A stretch of DNA of 5,990 nt from Bacillota bacterium (GTDB taxonomy: Bacteria > Bacillota > Bacilli > Alicyclobacillales > SLC66), in assembly GCA_021820825.1 (NCBI GenBank), contig JAKADD010000161.1, positions 1-5,990 on the forward strand, written 5' to 3'. This document shows positions 1-5,774 of this stretch, piece after piece. The number at the start of each line of letters is the position of its first letter. Position 1 is the first letter of the stretch. The position numbers and the translations under genes are program-made. The notes under the pieces are model-generated. The model had not been told where the DNA came from. It saw only the letters and a list, made by a program, of their open reading frames with translations, and made no database searches.

Positions 1-1262
1 ACTCCCTTGCCGGTTTCTATCCCGCCGAAATACCACGCAATCGCGCCCGCCAATCCAATGACCCACACGATCAGACTGAAAAGCATATACTGACTGAGGC
101 CGTAGTTCTGCGTCATATAGATCGTGACAATGTACAGTCCGATACTGACAAAACGCACAACCGCCGTATAGGTTCCCCGCGTCTCTGTAGGCCACACCTC
201 ACTTTTCAGAGTATCTTCGGTCAAATAGCTGATGTTCACGAAGACATTCAAAATAACCAGCAGAATCCAGAAAAACGTCAAGTTCCTGGTCCATTGTGCG
301 GTGGTCAGAAAAATGACCAGGGTGACGAGTGTTGTACCGCCGTATCCCAGCATGAGCAGTGATTTTCGGCTGATGCGATCAGCCCAGAAGCCAAAAAAAC
401 CGGAAACGAATCCGACTCCGGTCGCCACCAGCAGGATCATGGCGGTCAGATTTTTAAAGTAACTTGGACCGAGCACATATGTCATCAGCCCGAATCCTGC
501 AGACCCGGCAAACGCGGTGGTAATCGTCGTGAACAGACGCAGTGCAAGTCCAGTCCTGCGCGTCGCGCTGGGTCTTTGCCGAACAACAGTCTGACGCGCC
601 TCATATTCCTGCGTGCCATAAAACCGTTCGATCTCTGCACGGGCGCGCTCAGTCAAGCCTTTGCGCTCCAGCCAGCGTATCGATTCTGGAGTGCGGCTGC
701 GCGCCAGGAACAGGATGAACAGGACAATGACGATTGTCACAGCCACCATGCCGCGCTGAAAGGACGCCGAATTGTACACGCTCAGAAGCGAAACGGCCGC
801 AAGCAGAAATCCCCCCAGATTGATGAAGTTCAATTCCAGGAACATGGTTTTGCTGCGGTGCCGCGTCGGCATCATCTCATGGGAAGCGGCCATGATGGTA
901 TTCATTTCACCGCCAGCCGCAAACAGCAAAACTGCCAAAAATACGAGGATCAGGACATAGGTGTAGCTGAATACGATTCCGATCGCACCGACGCCGTACA
1001 GTGCCATCGTGGTATAAAAAGTGTTTTTGCGACCGATGCGGTCCGCCAATGGCCCGGCAACCATAATGCCAATAATGAGCCATATGGGCGCCCACGCAAG
1101 CAACAGCGAACGCAGGGAAGGCGGCATCGAAACCCAGCCGGTGGCAATCGTCGCCATGCCAAAAATATACGCCTCAAGCAGCATGCCCAAGCCAAATGAC
1201 CAGAACGCCCAGCTGTCTGTTCGCGTCCAGCTCTCTGCAGCGGTGTTTTGTCCTGCCTCCAT
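1..1262 (-). CDS. MFS transporter, sugar-porter-like (C-terminus cut by window edge)
   Basis: This is an integral membrane secondary transporter of the major facilitator superfamily, probably proton-coupled uptake of a sugar or organic acid. It reads open for 420 codons from the ATG at 1262 to the left edge. Seen in the translation: a short polar N-terminus (1-17), then alternating hydrophobic segments consistent with about 12 helices. The loop 2-3 motif GPLADRIGRKNT is at 70-81. A PESIRWLERKG motif at 192-202, before the central loop, matches the sugar-porter PESxRWL signature. A second-half copy of the loop motif, ADRISRK, is at 294-300. SEVWPTETRGT is at 354-364, and IETGKG near the edge resembles the sugar-porter C-terminal ETKG signature. 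Few residues should therefore be missing. The ATG has AGGAAAGGGG 9 nt upstream; an in-frame TTG three codons earlier is a weaker alternative start. The substrate cannot be told from sequence. Confidence 0.9.
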   Translation of the reverse strand, partial: MEAGQNTAAESWTRTDSWAFWSFGLGMLLEAYIFGMATIATGWVSMPPSLRSLLLAWAPIWLIIGIMVAGPLADRIGRKNTFYTTMALYGVGAIGIVFSYTYVLILVFLAVLLFAAGGEMNTIMAASHEMMPTRHRSKTMFLELNFINLGGFLLAAVSLLSVYNSASFQRGMVAVTIVIVLFILFLARSRTPESIRWLERKGLTERARAEIERFYGTQEYEARQTVVRQRPSATRRTGLALRLFTTITTAFAGSAGFGLMTYVLGPSYFKNLTAMILLVATGVGFVSGFFGFWADRISRKSLLMLGYGGTTLVTLVIFLTTAQWTRNLTFFWILLVILNVFVNISYLTEDTLKSEVWPTETRGTYTAVVRFVSIGLYIVTIYMTQNYGLSQYMLFSLIVWVIGLAGAIAWYFGGIETGKG

Positions 1263-1271
1263 TTCCTTCAA

Positions 1272-1281
1272 CCCCTTTCCT
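1272..1281 (-). promoter_or_regulatory. Ribosome binding site deciding the MFS start
   Basis: The minus strand reads AGGAAAGGGG, ending 9 nt before the ATG at 1262. A nearer AAGGA abuts the ATG and is too close to act. This spacing favours the ATG over the in-frame TTG at 1271, which follows the purine run directly. Confidence 0.6.
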
Positions 1282-1296
1282 GTGCGATCATTTGAC

Positions 1297-1311
1297 AGAC
1301 AATCACTGTCT
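1297..1311. promoter_or_regulatory. Possible operator: inverted repeat AGACA-N5-TGTCT
   Basis: A perfect 5-bp inverted repeat, AGACA-atcac-TGTCT, lies between the predicted -10 box and the ribosome binding site of the MFS gene. It covers the expected transcription start (about 1309). An interleaved GACAG-N7-CTGTC repeat (1294-1310) shares it. The position suits a repressor site, but the arms are short, so chance cannot be excluded. Confidence 0.3.
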
Positions 1312-1315
1312 CTAT

Positions 1316-1344
1316 GTTACACCACATTGCGCCCCCCTAAGCAA
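1316..1344 (-). promoter_or_regulatory. Predicted sigma-A promoter of the MFS gene
   Basis: Reading the minus strand, TTGCTT (1344-1339) and TGTAAC (1321-1316) are separated by 17 bp. They match 3/6 and 4/6 of the sigma-A consensus. An A-rich stretch just upstream (complement of 1349-1364) resembles an UP element. A TAACAT at 19-bp spacing is an alternative -10. Because a terminator for the upstream gene lies at 1411-1441, the MFS gene needs its own promoter somewhere here. Confidence 0.35.
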
Positions 1345-1410
1345 GACGTGTTTATTTTTTAGTCTCCTCAACGCATCATCCAGATAAACAGGAACGGCGC
1401 ATCAACAAAC

Positions 1411-1441
1411 AGGCTGGCGATCAGTTGCCGATCGCCAGCCT
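1411..1441 (-). terminator. Rho-independent terminator after the secreted-protein gene
   Basis: A perfect 12-bp inverted repeat, AGGCTGGCGATC and GATCGCCAGCCT, surrounds a 7-nt loop (1423-1429). On the minus strand it is followed by the T-rich tail GTTTGTTG. It lies 59 nt past the stop codon at 1500 and should end transcripts of the secreted-protein gene, and of the dehydrogenase gene if they are co-transcribed. The tail is interrupted by G residues, so termination may be incomplete. The plus-strand tail is poorer and no plus-strand gene ends here. Confidence 0.75.
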
Positions 1442-1499
1442 GTACTCATTTTATGTGCAGAAGCCCTGTTCGCGGTCTGTTTGACCAGCGGAATTGTTT

Positions 1500-3176
1500 T
1501 CAGTAAGTAAATATGGCCTGCGCATTGGCGAGATTTGGATTCGCCACAGACGCTGTCACGACATCCTGGAGGTCCCCATCCCCGTCGGCTGTCGAACTTG
1601 CTTTATAGGTAACCGTTGCCTGCCCGGAGCTGTCAGTGCTGACGTTCAGATTCCCAGTGCTTGTAACGAGTGAGCCGGTCGCCTCTTGCGTTTCATTTTG
1701 CGCTTCCGAAACGTTGCCCACTTTCTGCGCCAGCGAAAACTGCACGGGCACGCCGCTGACTGGATTCCCATACTGGTCTGTCACAGTATAGGTCACTGCG
1801 TACTGGCCGTTCGCAGTCACGCTGACTGGCGCCGTGATGCTGCTCGCCAGATTCGCCGGCTGGCCGGCAACCACCGATCCTGTGTCGGACGCTGTGCTGA
1901 TGGAAACGCCGTCGGCCGTCACAGTCACAGGAGCGTTTGCCACAGCCGCCTTCGGCGCAAGCGTGGCTGTATAGGCGCCGTTGCTCGCCGTGGTTGCTGT
2001 GGTTGAGACGCCGTCAAACGACACCATGACCGACGCTTGCGCCAGCGGCGTTCCATTCGCTGCGTACACGCTGCCGCTGACGGTAAAGTTCTGACCCGCA
2101 ACAATCGCGTTCGCAGGGTCGACCACAGTGGACGCCGCTGCGTCTACAGTGCCCGATTGCGTTGGCGCAGGCGGCGTTGTTGCGCCCTGCCCAGAGGCCG
2201 ATGCCTGCAATTGTGCCACGGCACTGTCCATGTCGCCCGTGAAATACAGGCTAAATGTCACGTAGCGATCAAAGATCCCGCGAATTTCCTGACGAACGTG
2301 GGCTGAAACGCCGCCGTTATTGTTTTGCAACCAGCCCAGGATCGTTTGCATATCCTGATCCAGTCGACTGTAGTACGCACCCCCGCGAGTCAACAGTTGC
2401 TGATCCCTGGTGAGCAGTTGTGATGAAGAGTCGCCCTGTTGCATGGACTGATCAAGCGCCTGGTGCAACTGCTTGACCAGATCCCCGAGTTGCTGAACCA
2501 GAGCAGCCATCTGCTGCGGATTCTGACTCGCAGCCAGTTGCGAGAGCACAGCCTGAATCTGCACTTGCAGCGCCGCGTCAGAAGCTGTCCACAGCGACGC
2601 GCTGCCAGATCCGCTTCCACTCTGCGCAGTCTGCAGGGCAGTTTGCAGTTTGGCCTCTCCATTCTGGACGAGTGGATTAAAGTAATTGATCGCAGCCTGA
2701 ATTTCCTGAATCATGACCTGTCGCGAAACGCTGTTGCCATGGCCATGCCCATCGCCGCCGTCGGAGCTGCCCGCAGGTCCCATCGGCCCGCCGGGACCAA
2801 AGGGAGTTCCCGGACCAAAGGGGCCGCCCGGTCCAAACGGACCACCTTGACCCAATGACCCGCCTGCGCCAAATGACCCGTCTGGTCCGAGCGGTTTGCC
2901 GTGATTAAACAGATTTCCAAATCCTTCGCCCAGTACGGAACTGAAATCAGACTGACCCTTGGCGCTAAAGAAACTGCTCCAACCGTCCTTCTTGCTGTTT
3001 TGCTCGTGTTCTTTCTGCTGGCCGTGGCCATGATTCTTGTGCGACCCATGGTCACCCCCCTTGCCATGATGCTGCGATCCTTGTCCTGAGTCCGCAAACG
3101 CAGGGGCAATCGTCATCCCCATCACAAGCATCGTTACGGCCGCCCCCGTCAAACCCTTCCACACCGGTGTCTTCAA
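1500..3176 (-). CDS. Secreted mosaic protein with His-rich, Gly-Pro-Phe repeat, helical and two Ig-like domains
   Basis: This is a probable exported cell-surface or extracellular protein of 558 aa; its function is unknown. The TTG start at 3176 is chosen because GGGAGAGG lies 6 nt upstream and the product then begins with a textbook signal peptide (1-28, cleavage after AFA). The longer open frame to 3272 adds 32 residues that bury the signal and includes the predicted promoter. Domains in order: His/Gly/Lys-rich segment (29-64; seven His at 36, 37, 43, 46, 49, 51, 57); Gly-Pro-Phe repeats (97-136); a second HGHG (143-146); a Gln/Ala/Leu-rich helical region (151-328); a PPAPTQ linker; a carboxypeptidase-regulatory-like or Ig-like beta domain (about 349-438); and a Big_1/invasin-like domain (about 443-558) containing TVTDQYGNPVSGVPVQFSL and DSSGQATVTYKA. 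The mature protein has no cysteine. There is no LPXTG motif, C-terminal hydrophobic segment or SLH domain, so attachment would have to be non-covalent. Binding, adhesion or metal-binding roles are conjecture. Confidence 0.85.
   Translation of the reverse strand: MKTPVWKGLTGAAVTMLVMGMTIAPAFADSGQGSQHHGKGGDHGSHKNHGHGQQKEHEQNSKKDGWSSFFSAKGQSDFSSVLGEGFGNLFNHGKPLGPDGSFGAGGSLGQGGPFGPGGPFGPGTPFGPGGPMGPAGSSDGGDGHGHGNSVSRQVMIQEIQAAINYFNPLVQNGEAKLQTALQTAQSGSGSGSASLWTASDAALQVQIQAVLSQLAASQNPQQMAALVQQLGDLVKQLHQALDQSMQQGDSSSQLLTRDQQLLTRGGAYYSRLDQDMQTILGWLQNNNGGVSAHVRQEIRGIFDRYVTFSLYFTGDMDSAVAQLQASASGQGATTPPAPTQSGTVDAAASTVVDPANAIVAGQNFTVSGSVYAANGTPLAQASVMVSFDGVSTTATTASNGAYTATLAPKAAVANAPVTVTADGVSISTASDTGSVVAGQPANLASSITAPVSVTANGQYAVTYTVTDQYGNPVSGVPVQFSLAQKVGNVSEAQNETQEATGSLVTSTGNLNVSTDSSGQATVTYKASSTADGDGDLQDVVTASVANPNLANAQAIFTY
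2769..2888 (-). repeat. Gly-Pro-Phe repeat tract within the secreted protein
   Basis: This stretch encodes about 40 residues made almost only of G, P and F with a few others. The core contains PFGPG, PFGPG, PFGPG and then PMGPA in tandem with 1-2 residue linkers, preceded by diverged units (GSFGAGG, GSLGQGG). The DNA copies share a GGTCC/GGACC-type core but are not identical, so this is an ageing repeat. The pattern is not a strict Gly-X-Y collagen register; it resembles a flexible or elastomer-like spacer. Confidence 0.7.
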
Positions 3177-3182
3177 CCCGAT

Positions 3183-3190
3183 CCTCTCCC
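3183..3190 (-). promoter_or_regulatory. Ribosome binding site deciding the TTG start of the secreted protein
   Basis: GGGAGAGG on the minus strand ends 6 nt before the TTG at 3176-3174. No comparable site precedes the upstream in-frame candidates, and the signal peptide begins exactly here. Confidence 0.75.
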
Positions 3191-3243
3191 TGCCCTGAAG
3201 TTCAACTGTTTTTCCTACGAGAGAATTCGCGCGGCATCGTGAA

Positions 3244-3272
3244 CTTATGTCCGTCGCTTGGCAGGATCGCAA
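3244..3272 (-). promoter_or_regulatory. Predicted sigma-A promoter of the secreted-protein gene
   Basis: On the minus strand TTGCGA (3272-3267) and CATAAG (3249-3244) are separated by 17 bp, each matching 4/6 of consensus. Transcription would start near 3237, giving a leader of about 60 nt before the TTG. No hairpin terminator is visible between the dehydrogenase stop and this promoter, so read-through from the upstream gene is also possible. Confidence 0.4.
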
Positions 3273-3275
3273 AAT

Positions 3276-3319
3276 TTCAGAAGACGCGAAGAGAAGGTTC
3301 AGAAGGCACGAAGAAAAGG
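3276..3319. repeat. Tandem 22-bp direct repeat after the dehydrogenase gene
   Basis: Two adjacent 22-bp units, 3276-3297 and 3298-3319, match at 19 of 22 positions. Both begin TTCAGAAG, share CGAAGA in the middle and end AAGG. The pair ends one base from the dehydrogenase stop codon and lies directly upstream of the predicted -35 box of the secreted-protein gene. The plus strand is purine-rich, so the transcript is pyrimidine-rich. The two-turn period would place a bound regulator twice on the same face of the helix. Confidence 0.75.
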
Positions 3320-3320
3320 C

Positions 3321-4685
3321 TCAATCGCCGACCAGTTTTCCTGGATTCATGATGTTATGGGGATCGATCAGCTGCTTGATCGACCGCATGAGTTCCAGCG
3401 ATGAACCATGTTCCAGCGACTGGTACGCACGCTTGCCGATCCCGACGCCGTGTTCCCCCGTGCAGGTGCCGCCGCGCTCCAGCGCATAATGGACCAGTTG
3501 ATCCACAATTTCGTGCGCCTTCTCGACATCGCTTTGAACATCTGGATCAATAATCAATTGCGCGTGGAAATTCCCATCCCCGGCATGACCGACAATGCCG
3601 CCGATCATTCCCGTTTTGTCGAGCAACTCGCGGGTAAAAGACACGGCGCCTGCAAGTTCCGTGAGCGGAACACAGATATCGGTGGCAAGTGAACGTTTGC
3701 CTGGAAACAGGGCGCGAAATGCGAGATAGGATATATGCCTGGATTCCCAGAGTCGTTTTCGTCCTTCCTCTGATGTCTCCACGGAAAACGATGTACTTCC
3801 TTCTCCTGCGGCGATTTCCCGAACCGCCGCCACATCCTGCTGCAGTCCGGAGGCGTTTCCATGAAACTCGAAAAAGAGCGTGGCCGCCTCCGGAAAAGAG
3901 GTGTTGCGATAGCGATTGACCCCGCGCATCGTGGCTTCATCAATCAATTCCATCCTGGCGACGGGAATGCCCGCCCCCATCACGGCGACAGCCGTGTCCA
4001 CACATTCTGCGACGGAAGGGAATGTCGCGCTGGCGGCCGAAATGCTCTCCGGCAACCCATACACCCTGAGCCACAATTCCGTAATGACTCCGAGTGTTCC
4101 TTCTGAACCGACAAACAGTCCGTTCAGATGATAGCCGGACGACGACTTCGCCGCCAGAGAACCGGTGTGGATGATCCGCCCATCTGGAAGCACAATTTCC
4201 AGCGCGCGGACCTGGTCGCGCATTACGCCGTAACGGACCGTTGTCGTGCCGCTCGCATTGGTCGCCGCCATACCCCCGATCGACGCGTCGGCCCCGGGAT
4301 CAACCGAAAAAAACAGACCGAAGCGCTTCAGCGCCGCGTTTAACTGTTCTTTGCGCACCCCTGGTTCAACACAGACCAGAAAATCGTCGCTGCGAATCTC
4401 CCGGATCTGGTTCATTCGCATCATATCAAGGCTGATACCCCCACGGACAGGAATCACGAGACCCTCCAGACTGCTGCCAACCGCGAACGGAATCACAGGC
4501 ACACCGTGTTCGCTTGCATAGCGCAACACGGCGACAACGTCAGCCGTATTCTCTGGAAACACAACCACATCAGGCAGTTGGGGACGATGATGGGATTCAT
4601 CCAGGCTGTGATGCGCTCGCTCCGTGTCATTCTTGGTTACCTGGTCCATTCGCACAATACCGCACAGGTCAGCATACAGGTTCAT
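3321..4685 (-). CDS. FAD-linked D-lactate dehydrogenase (LDHD/GlcD family oxidoreductase)
   Basis: This 454-aa flavoprotein likely oxidises D-lactate or a related D-2-hydroxyacid and passes electrons to a quinone or cytochrome acceptor. Seen: an N-terminal FAD-binding PCMH domain (about 35-215) with VVVFPENTADV, AVGSSLEG (68-75), DPGADASIGGMAATNASGT (129-147) and GLFVGSEGTLG (189-199); then an FAD-oxidase C-terminal domain with NRYRNTSFPEA, FFEFHGN, GHAGDGNFH (366-374), CTGEHGVG (408-415) and HNIMNPGK (443-450). The His residues of HAGDGNFH and the Glu-His of GEHG are the expected metal/substrate ligands of this family. The run of motifs resembles eukaryotic LDHD more than GlcD of the three-subunit glycolate oxidase, and no glcE or glcF is nearby, so a stand-alone enzyme is favoured. 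Length is normal. The ATG at 4685 is preferred over the GTG at 4694, which lies only 2 nt from the Shine-Dalgarno site. Glycolate or D-2-hydroxyglutarate remain alternative substrates. Confidence 0.9.
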   Translation of the reverse strand: MNLYADLCGIVRMDQVTKNDTERAHHSLDESHHRPQLPDVVVFPENTADVVAVLRYASEHGVPVIPFAVGSSLEGLVIPVRGGISLDMMRMNQIREIRSDDFLVCVEPGVRKEQLNAALKRFGLFFSVDPGADASIGGMAATNASGTTTVRYGVMRDQVRALEIVLPDGRIIHTGSLAAKSSSGYHLNGLFVGSEGTLGVITELWLRVYGLPESISAASATFPSVAECVDTAVAVMGAGIPVARMELIDEATMRGVNRYRNTSFPEAATLFFEFHGNASGLQQDVAAVREIAAGEGSTSFSVETSEEGRKRLWESRHISYLAFRALFPGKRSLATDICVPLTELAGAVSFTRELLDKTGMIGGIVGHAGDGNFHAQLIIDPDVQSDVEKAHEIVDQLVHYALERGGTCTGEHGVGIGKRAYQSLEHGSSLELMRSIKQLIDPHNIMNPGKLVGD

Positions 4686-4696
4686 AAGTCTCACGA

Positions 4697-4703
4697 TCCT
4701 TTC
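4697..4703 (-). promoter_or_regulatory. Ribosome binding site of the dehydrogenase gene
   Basis: GAAAGGA on the minus strand stands 11 nt from the ATG at 4685 and only 2 nt from the in-frame GTG at 4694, which favours the ATG. The GGATC overlapping it (4699-4695) can pair with GATCC about 12 nt upstream (complement of 4712-4716), a weak 5-bp stem that could partly mask the site. Confidence 0.5.
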
Positions 4704-4728
4704 TCGTACTGGGATCCTGCTGATTCGT

Positions 4729-4755
4729 CCTGAAGTTCCTCAGGCGCGTGCGCCT
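4729..4755 (-). promoter_or_regulatory. Overlapping inverted repeats in the dehydrogenase leader
   Basis: Two hairpins can form in the predicted leader RNA and share bases 4742-4744. One is AGGCGC-AC-GCGCCT (4742-4755), a 5-6 bp GC-only core with a very tight loop. The other pairs CCTGA with TCAGG (4729-4744) around a short loop. They cannot both form fully. There is no T-run after either, so they are not a terminator. They may instead be a DNA operator; the AGGCGC palindrome is GC-rich and may simply be chance. Confidence 0.3.
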
Positions 4756-4785
4756 CAACCAGCACACGATAAATCTCCCATTTAG

Positions 4786-4814
4786 TGGACAGCTATCAGA
4801 ATAATGTATATACT
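4786..4814 (+). promoter_or_regulatory. Predicted strong sigma-A promoter of the ABC exporter genes
   Basis: TGGACA (4786-4791) and TATACT (4809-4814) are separated by exactly 17 bp and each matches 5/6 of consensus. Transcription would start near 4821, leaving about 63 nt before the TTG at 4884. This start site also rules out the longer open frame beginning at 4785. Confidence 0.65.
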
Positions 4815-4831
4815 GACTTTGCAATTGTCAT
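4803..4831 (-). promoter_or_regulatory. Predicted sigma-A promoter of the dehydrogenase gene
   Basis: On the minus strand ATGACA (4831-4826; 5/6) and TACATT (4808-4803; 4/6) are separated by 17 bp. Transcription would start near 4796, giving a leader of about 110 nt before the ATG at 4685. Its -10 box abuts the -10 box of the opposing promoter, and the shared core GTATATAC (4806-4813) is a perfect palindrome. Confidence 0.5.
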
Positions 4832-4871
4832 ACCGGACTATCACAGGCCAGCAGCAATCGCGGCCGGACAT

Positions 4872-4877
4872 GGGAGG
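4872..4877 (+). promoter_or_regulatory. Ribosome binding site deciding the TTG start of the ABC ATPase
   Basis: GGGAGG ends 6 nt before the TTG at 4884-4886. The protein start LSLSVTHVSKRF matches the usual beginning of ABC ATPases, so the 33 extra residues of the longer frame from 4785 are not real. Confidence 0.8.
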
Positions 4878-4883
4878 ATCCAT

Positions 4884-5774
4884 TTGAGCCTTAGTGTAAC
4901 ACACGTATCCAAGAGATTTTCATCCGTGTTGGCCGTTGACGATGTCACGTTTACGGCCAAGCCCGGACAGGCGCTCGCGCTGCTGGGCGGAAATGGCGCC
5001 GGAAAGACAACCACCATCCGGATGATTCTCGGGTTGTTTGCGCCGGACGCCGGAAGCATCGAATGGAACGGACAACCGCTGGATCAGCGGCGTGTGCGGA
5101 TTGGTTATTTGCCGGAGGAACGGGGACTGTACCAAAAATCCAGAGTCAGCCATCAACTGATCTACTTCGGTCGCCTGCAGGGCATGTCGCAAAGCGCTGC
5201 GCGCAAAGAGACGATCACATGGCTGGAACGCTTTGGCGTCCGCGACGCACTGCAGCGCCGTGTGGAAGAACTGTCCAAGGGAAACCAGCAGAAAATTCAA
5301 CTGATCGCCACCCTGATGAGCGATCCGCAGATCGTGATTCTCGATGAACCGTTCAGCGGTCTGGATCCTGTCAATTCCGATCTCCTGAAAGGCATCCTCA
5401 TGGATCTGATCGCCAGCGGCAAAACGGTGGTGTTCTCCAGCCACCAGATGGACCATGTCGAAAGCTTTTGCGAACAGATCTGTCTGCTCAAACGCGGCCG
5501 CATCATTTTGCAGGGAAATCTGCGCGAGATCAAACGCGGATACGGGCGCACCAGCCTGCTCATCAAGACGGATCAGGATATCACGGCGTTGCTTGCGGCG
5601 CAGCTTGGGGCGTCGGTCACACGACAGGCAAATGGATACGAAATCAAACTGGACAGCGAAGAGAGAGCGCAAGCAATCTTGCAGACACTGGTCGAAGAAC
5701 GCGTGCCCGTGGTCAAATTCGAAATCGCGGAACCCTCTCTCCATGACATCTTTATCGAAAGGATGGGCGAGTGA
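4884..5774 (+). CDS. ABC transporter ATP-binding protein, NatA/YhaQ-type exporter
   Basis: This 296-aa cytoplasmic ATPase powers an ABC-2-type exporter with the permease encoded next to it. Seen: Walker A GGNGAGKTT (35-43); a Q-loop region GYLPEERGLY (74-83) where Glu replaces the usual Gln; the signature LSKGN (130-134) followed by QQKIQ; Walker B IVILDEPFSGLDP (150-162) with the catalytic Glu; and the switch His in SSHQMDHVE (187). The C-terminal extension (about 218-296), ending FEIAEPSLHDIFIERMG, is the DUF4162-like tail typical of NatA, YhaQ and related proteins. PEERGLY and LSKGNQQK are hallmarks of that group, whose best known member exports sodium ions in Bacillus. Actual cargo is unknown; small toxic compounds or peptides are alternatives. 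Length is normal. The start is TTG with GGGAGG upstream. The stop codon overlaps the permease start by 4 nt. Confidence 0.93.
   Translation: MSLSVTHVSKRFSSVLAVDDVTFTAKPGQALALLGGNGAGKTTTIRMILGLFAPDAGSIEWNGQPLDQRRVRIGYLPEERGLYQKSRVSHQLIYFGRLQGMSQSAARKETITWLERFGVRDALQRRVEELSKGNQQKIQLIATLMSDPQIVILDEPFSGLDPVNSDLLKGILMDLIASGKTVVFSSHQMDHVESFCEQICLLKRGRIILQGNLREIKRGYGRTSLLIKTDQDITALLAAQLGASVTRQANGYEIKLDSEERAQAILQTLVEERVPVVKFEIAEPSLHDIFIERMGE
5757..5763 (+). promoter_or_regulatory. Ribosome binding site of the permease inside the ATPase gene
   Basis: GAAAGGA ends 7 nt before the GTG at 5771. It lies within the last codons of the ATPase, which supports translational coupling of the two genes. Confidence 0.65.

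Noticed and set aside
576..1199. A 207-codon plus-strand open frame
   Set aside because: It is antisense to the MFS gene, and its composition (many Arg, His, Gln) is that of a reverse-strand shadow with no ribosome binding site.
1474..1486. GGTC-N5-GACC hairpin just after the secreted-protein stop
   Set aside because: A stem of only 4 bp with no T-run; the 12-bp hairpin at 1411-1441 is the better terminator.
2711..3109. A 132-codon minus-strand open frame inside the secreted-protein gene
   Set aside because: It is a frame-shifted reading of the Gly/His-rich repeat region, with Arg/Met/Ala-rich low-complexity translation.
3177..3272. An extra 32 N-terminal residues for the secreted protein, starting with TTG at 3272
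   Set aside because: The extension has no ribosome binding site, overlaps the predicted promoter, and would bury the signal peptide.
4686..4694. GTG start for the dehydrogenase at 4694
   Set aside because: It is only 2 nt from the GAAAGGA site; the ATG at 4685 has workable spacing. The difference is only three residues.
4847..4866. GGCC-N12-GGCC stem in the ABC mRNA leader
   Set aside because: GGCC is self-complementary and common in GC-rich DNA; a 4-bp stem with a 12-nt loop is not significant.
4785..4883. A longer ABC ATPase starting at the GTG at 4785
   Set aside because: It would start upstream of the gene's own predicted -10 box, has no Shine-Dalgarno site, and adds residues foreign to the family.
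4920..5744. A 274-codon minus-strand open frame
   Set aside because: It is antisense to the ABC ATPase, whose motifs are intact on the plus strand. The frame shows no recognisable domain.
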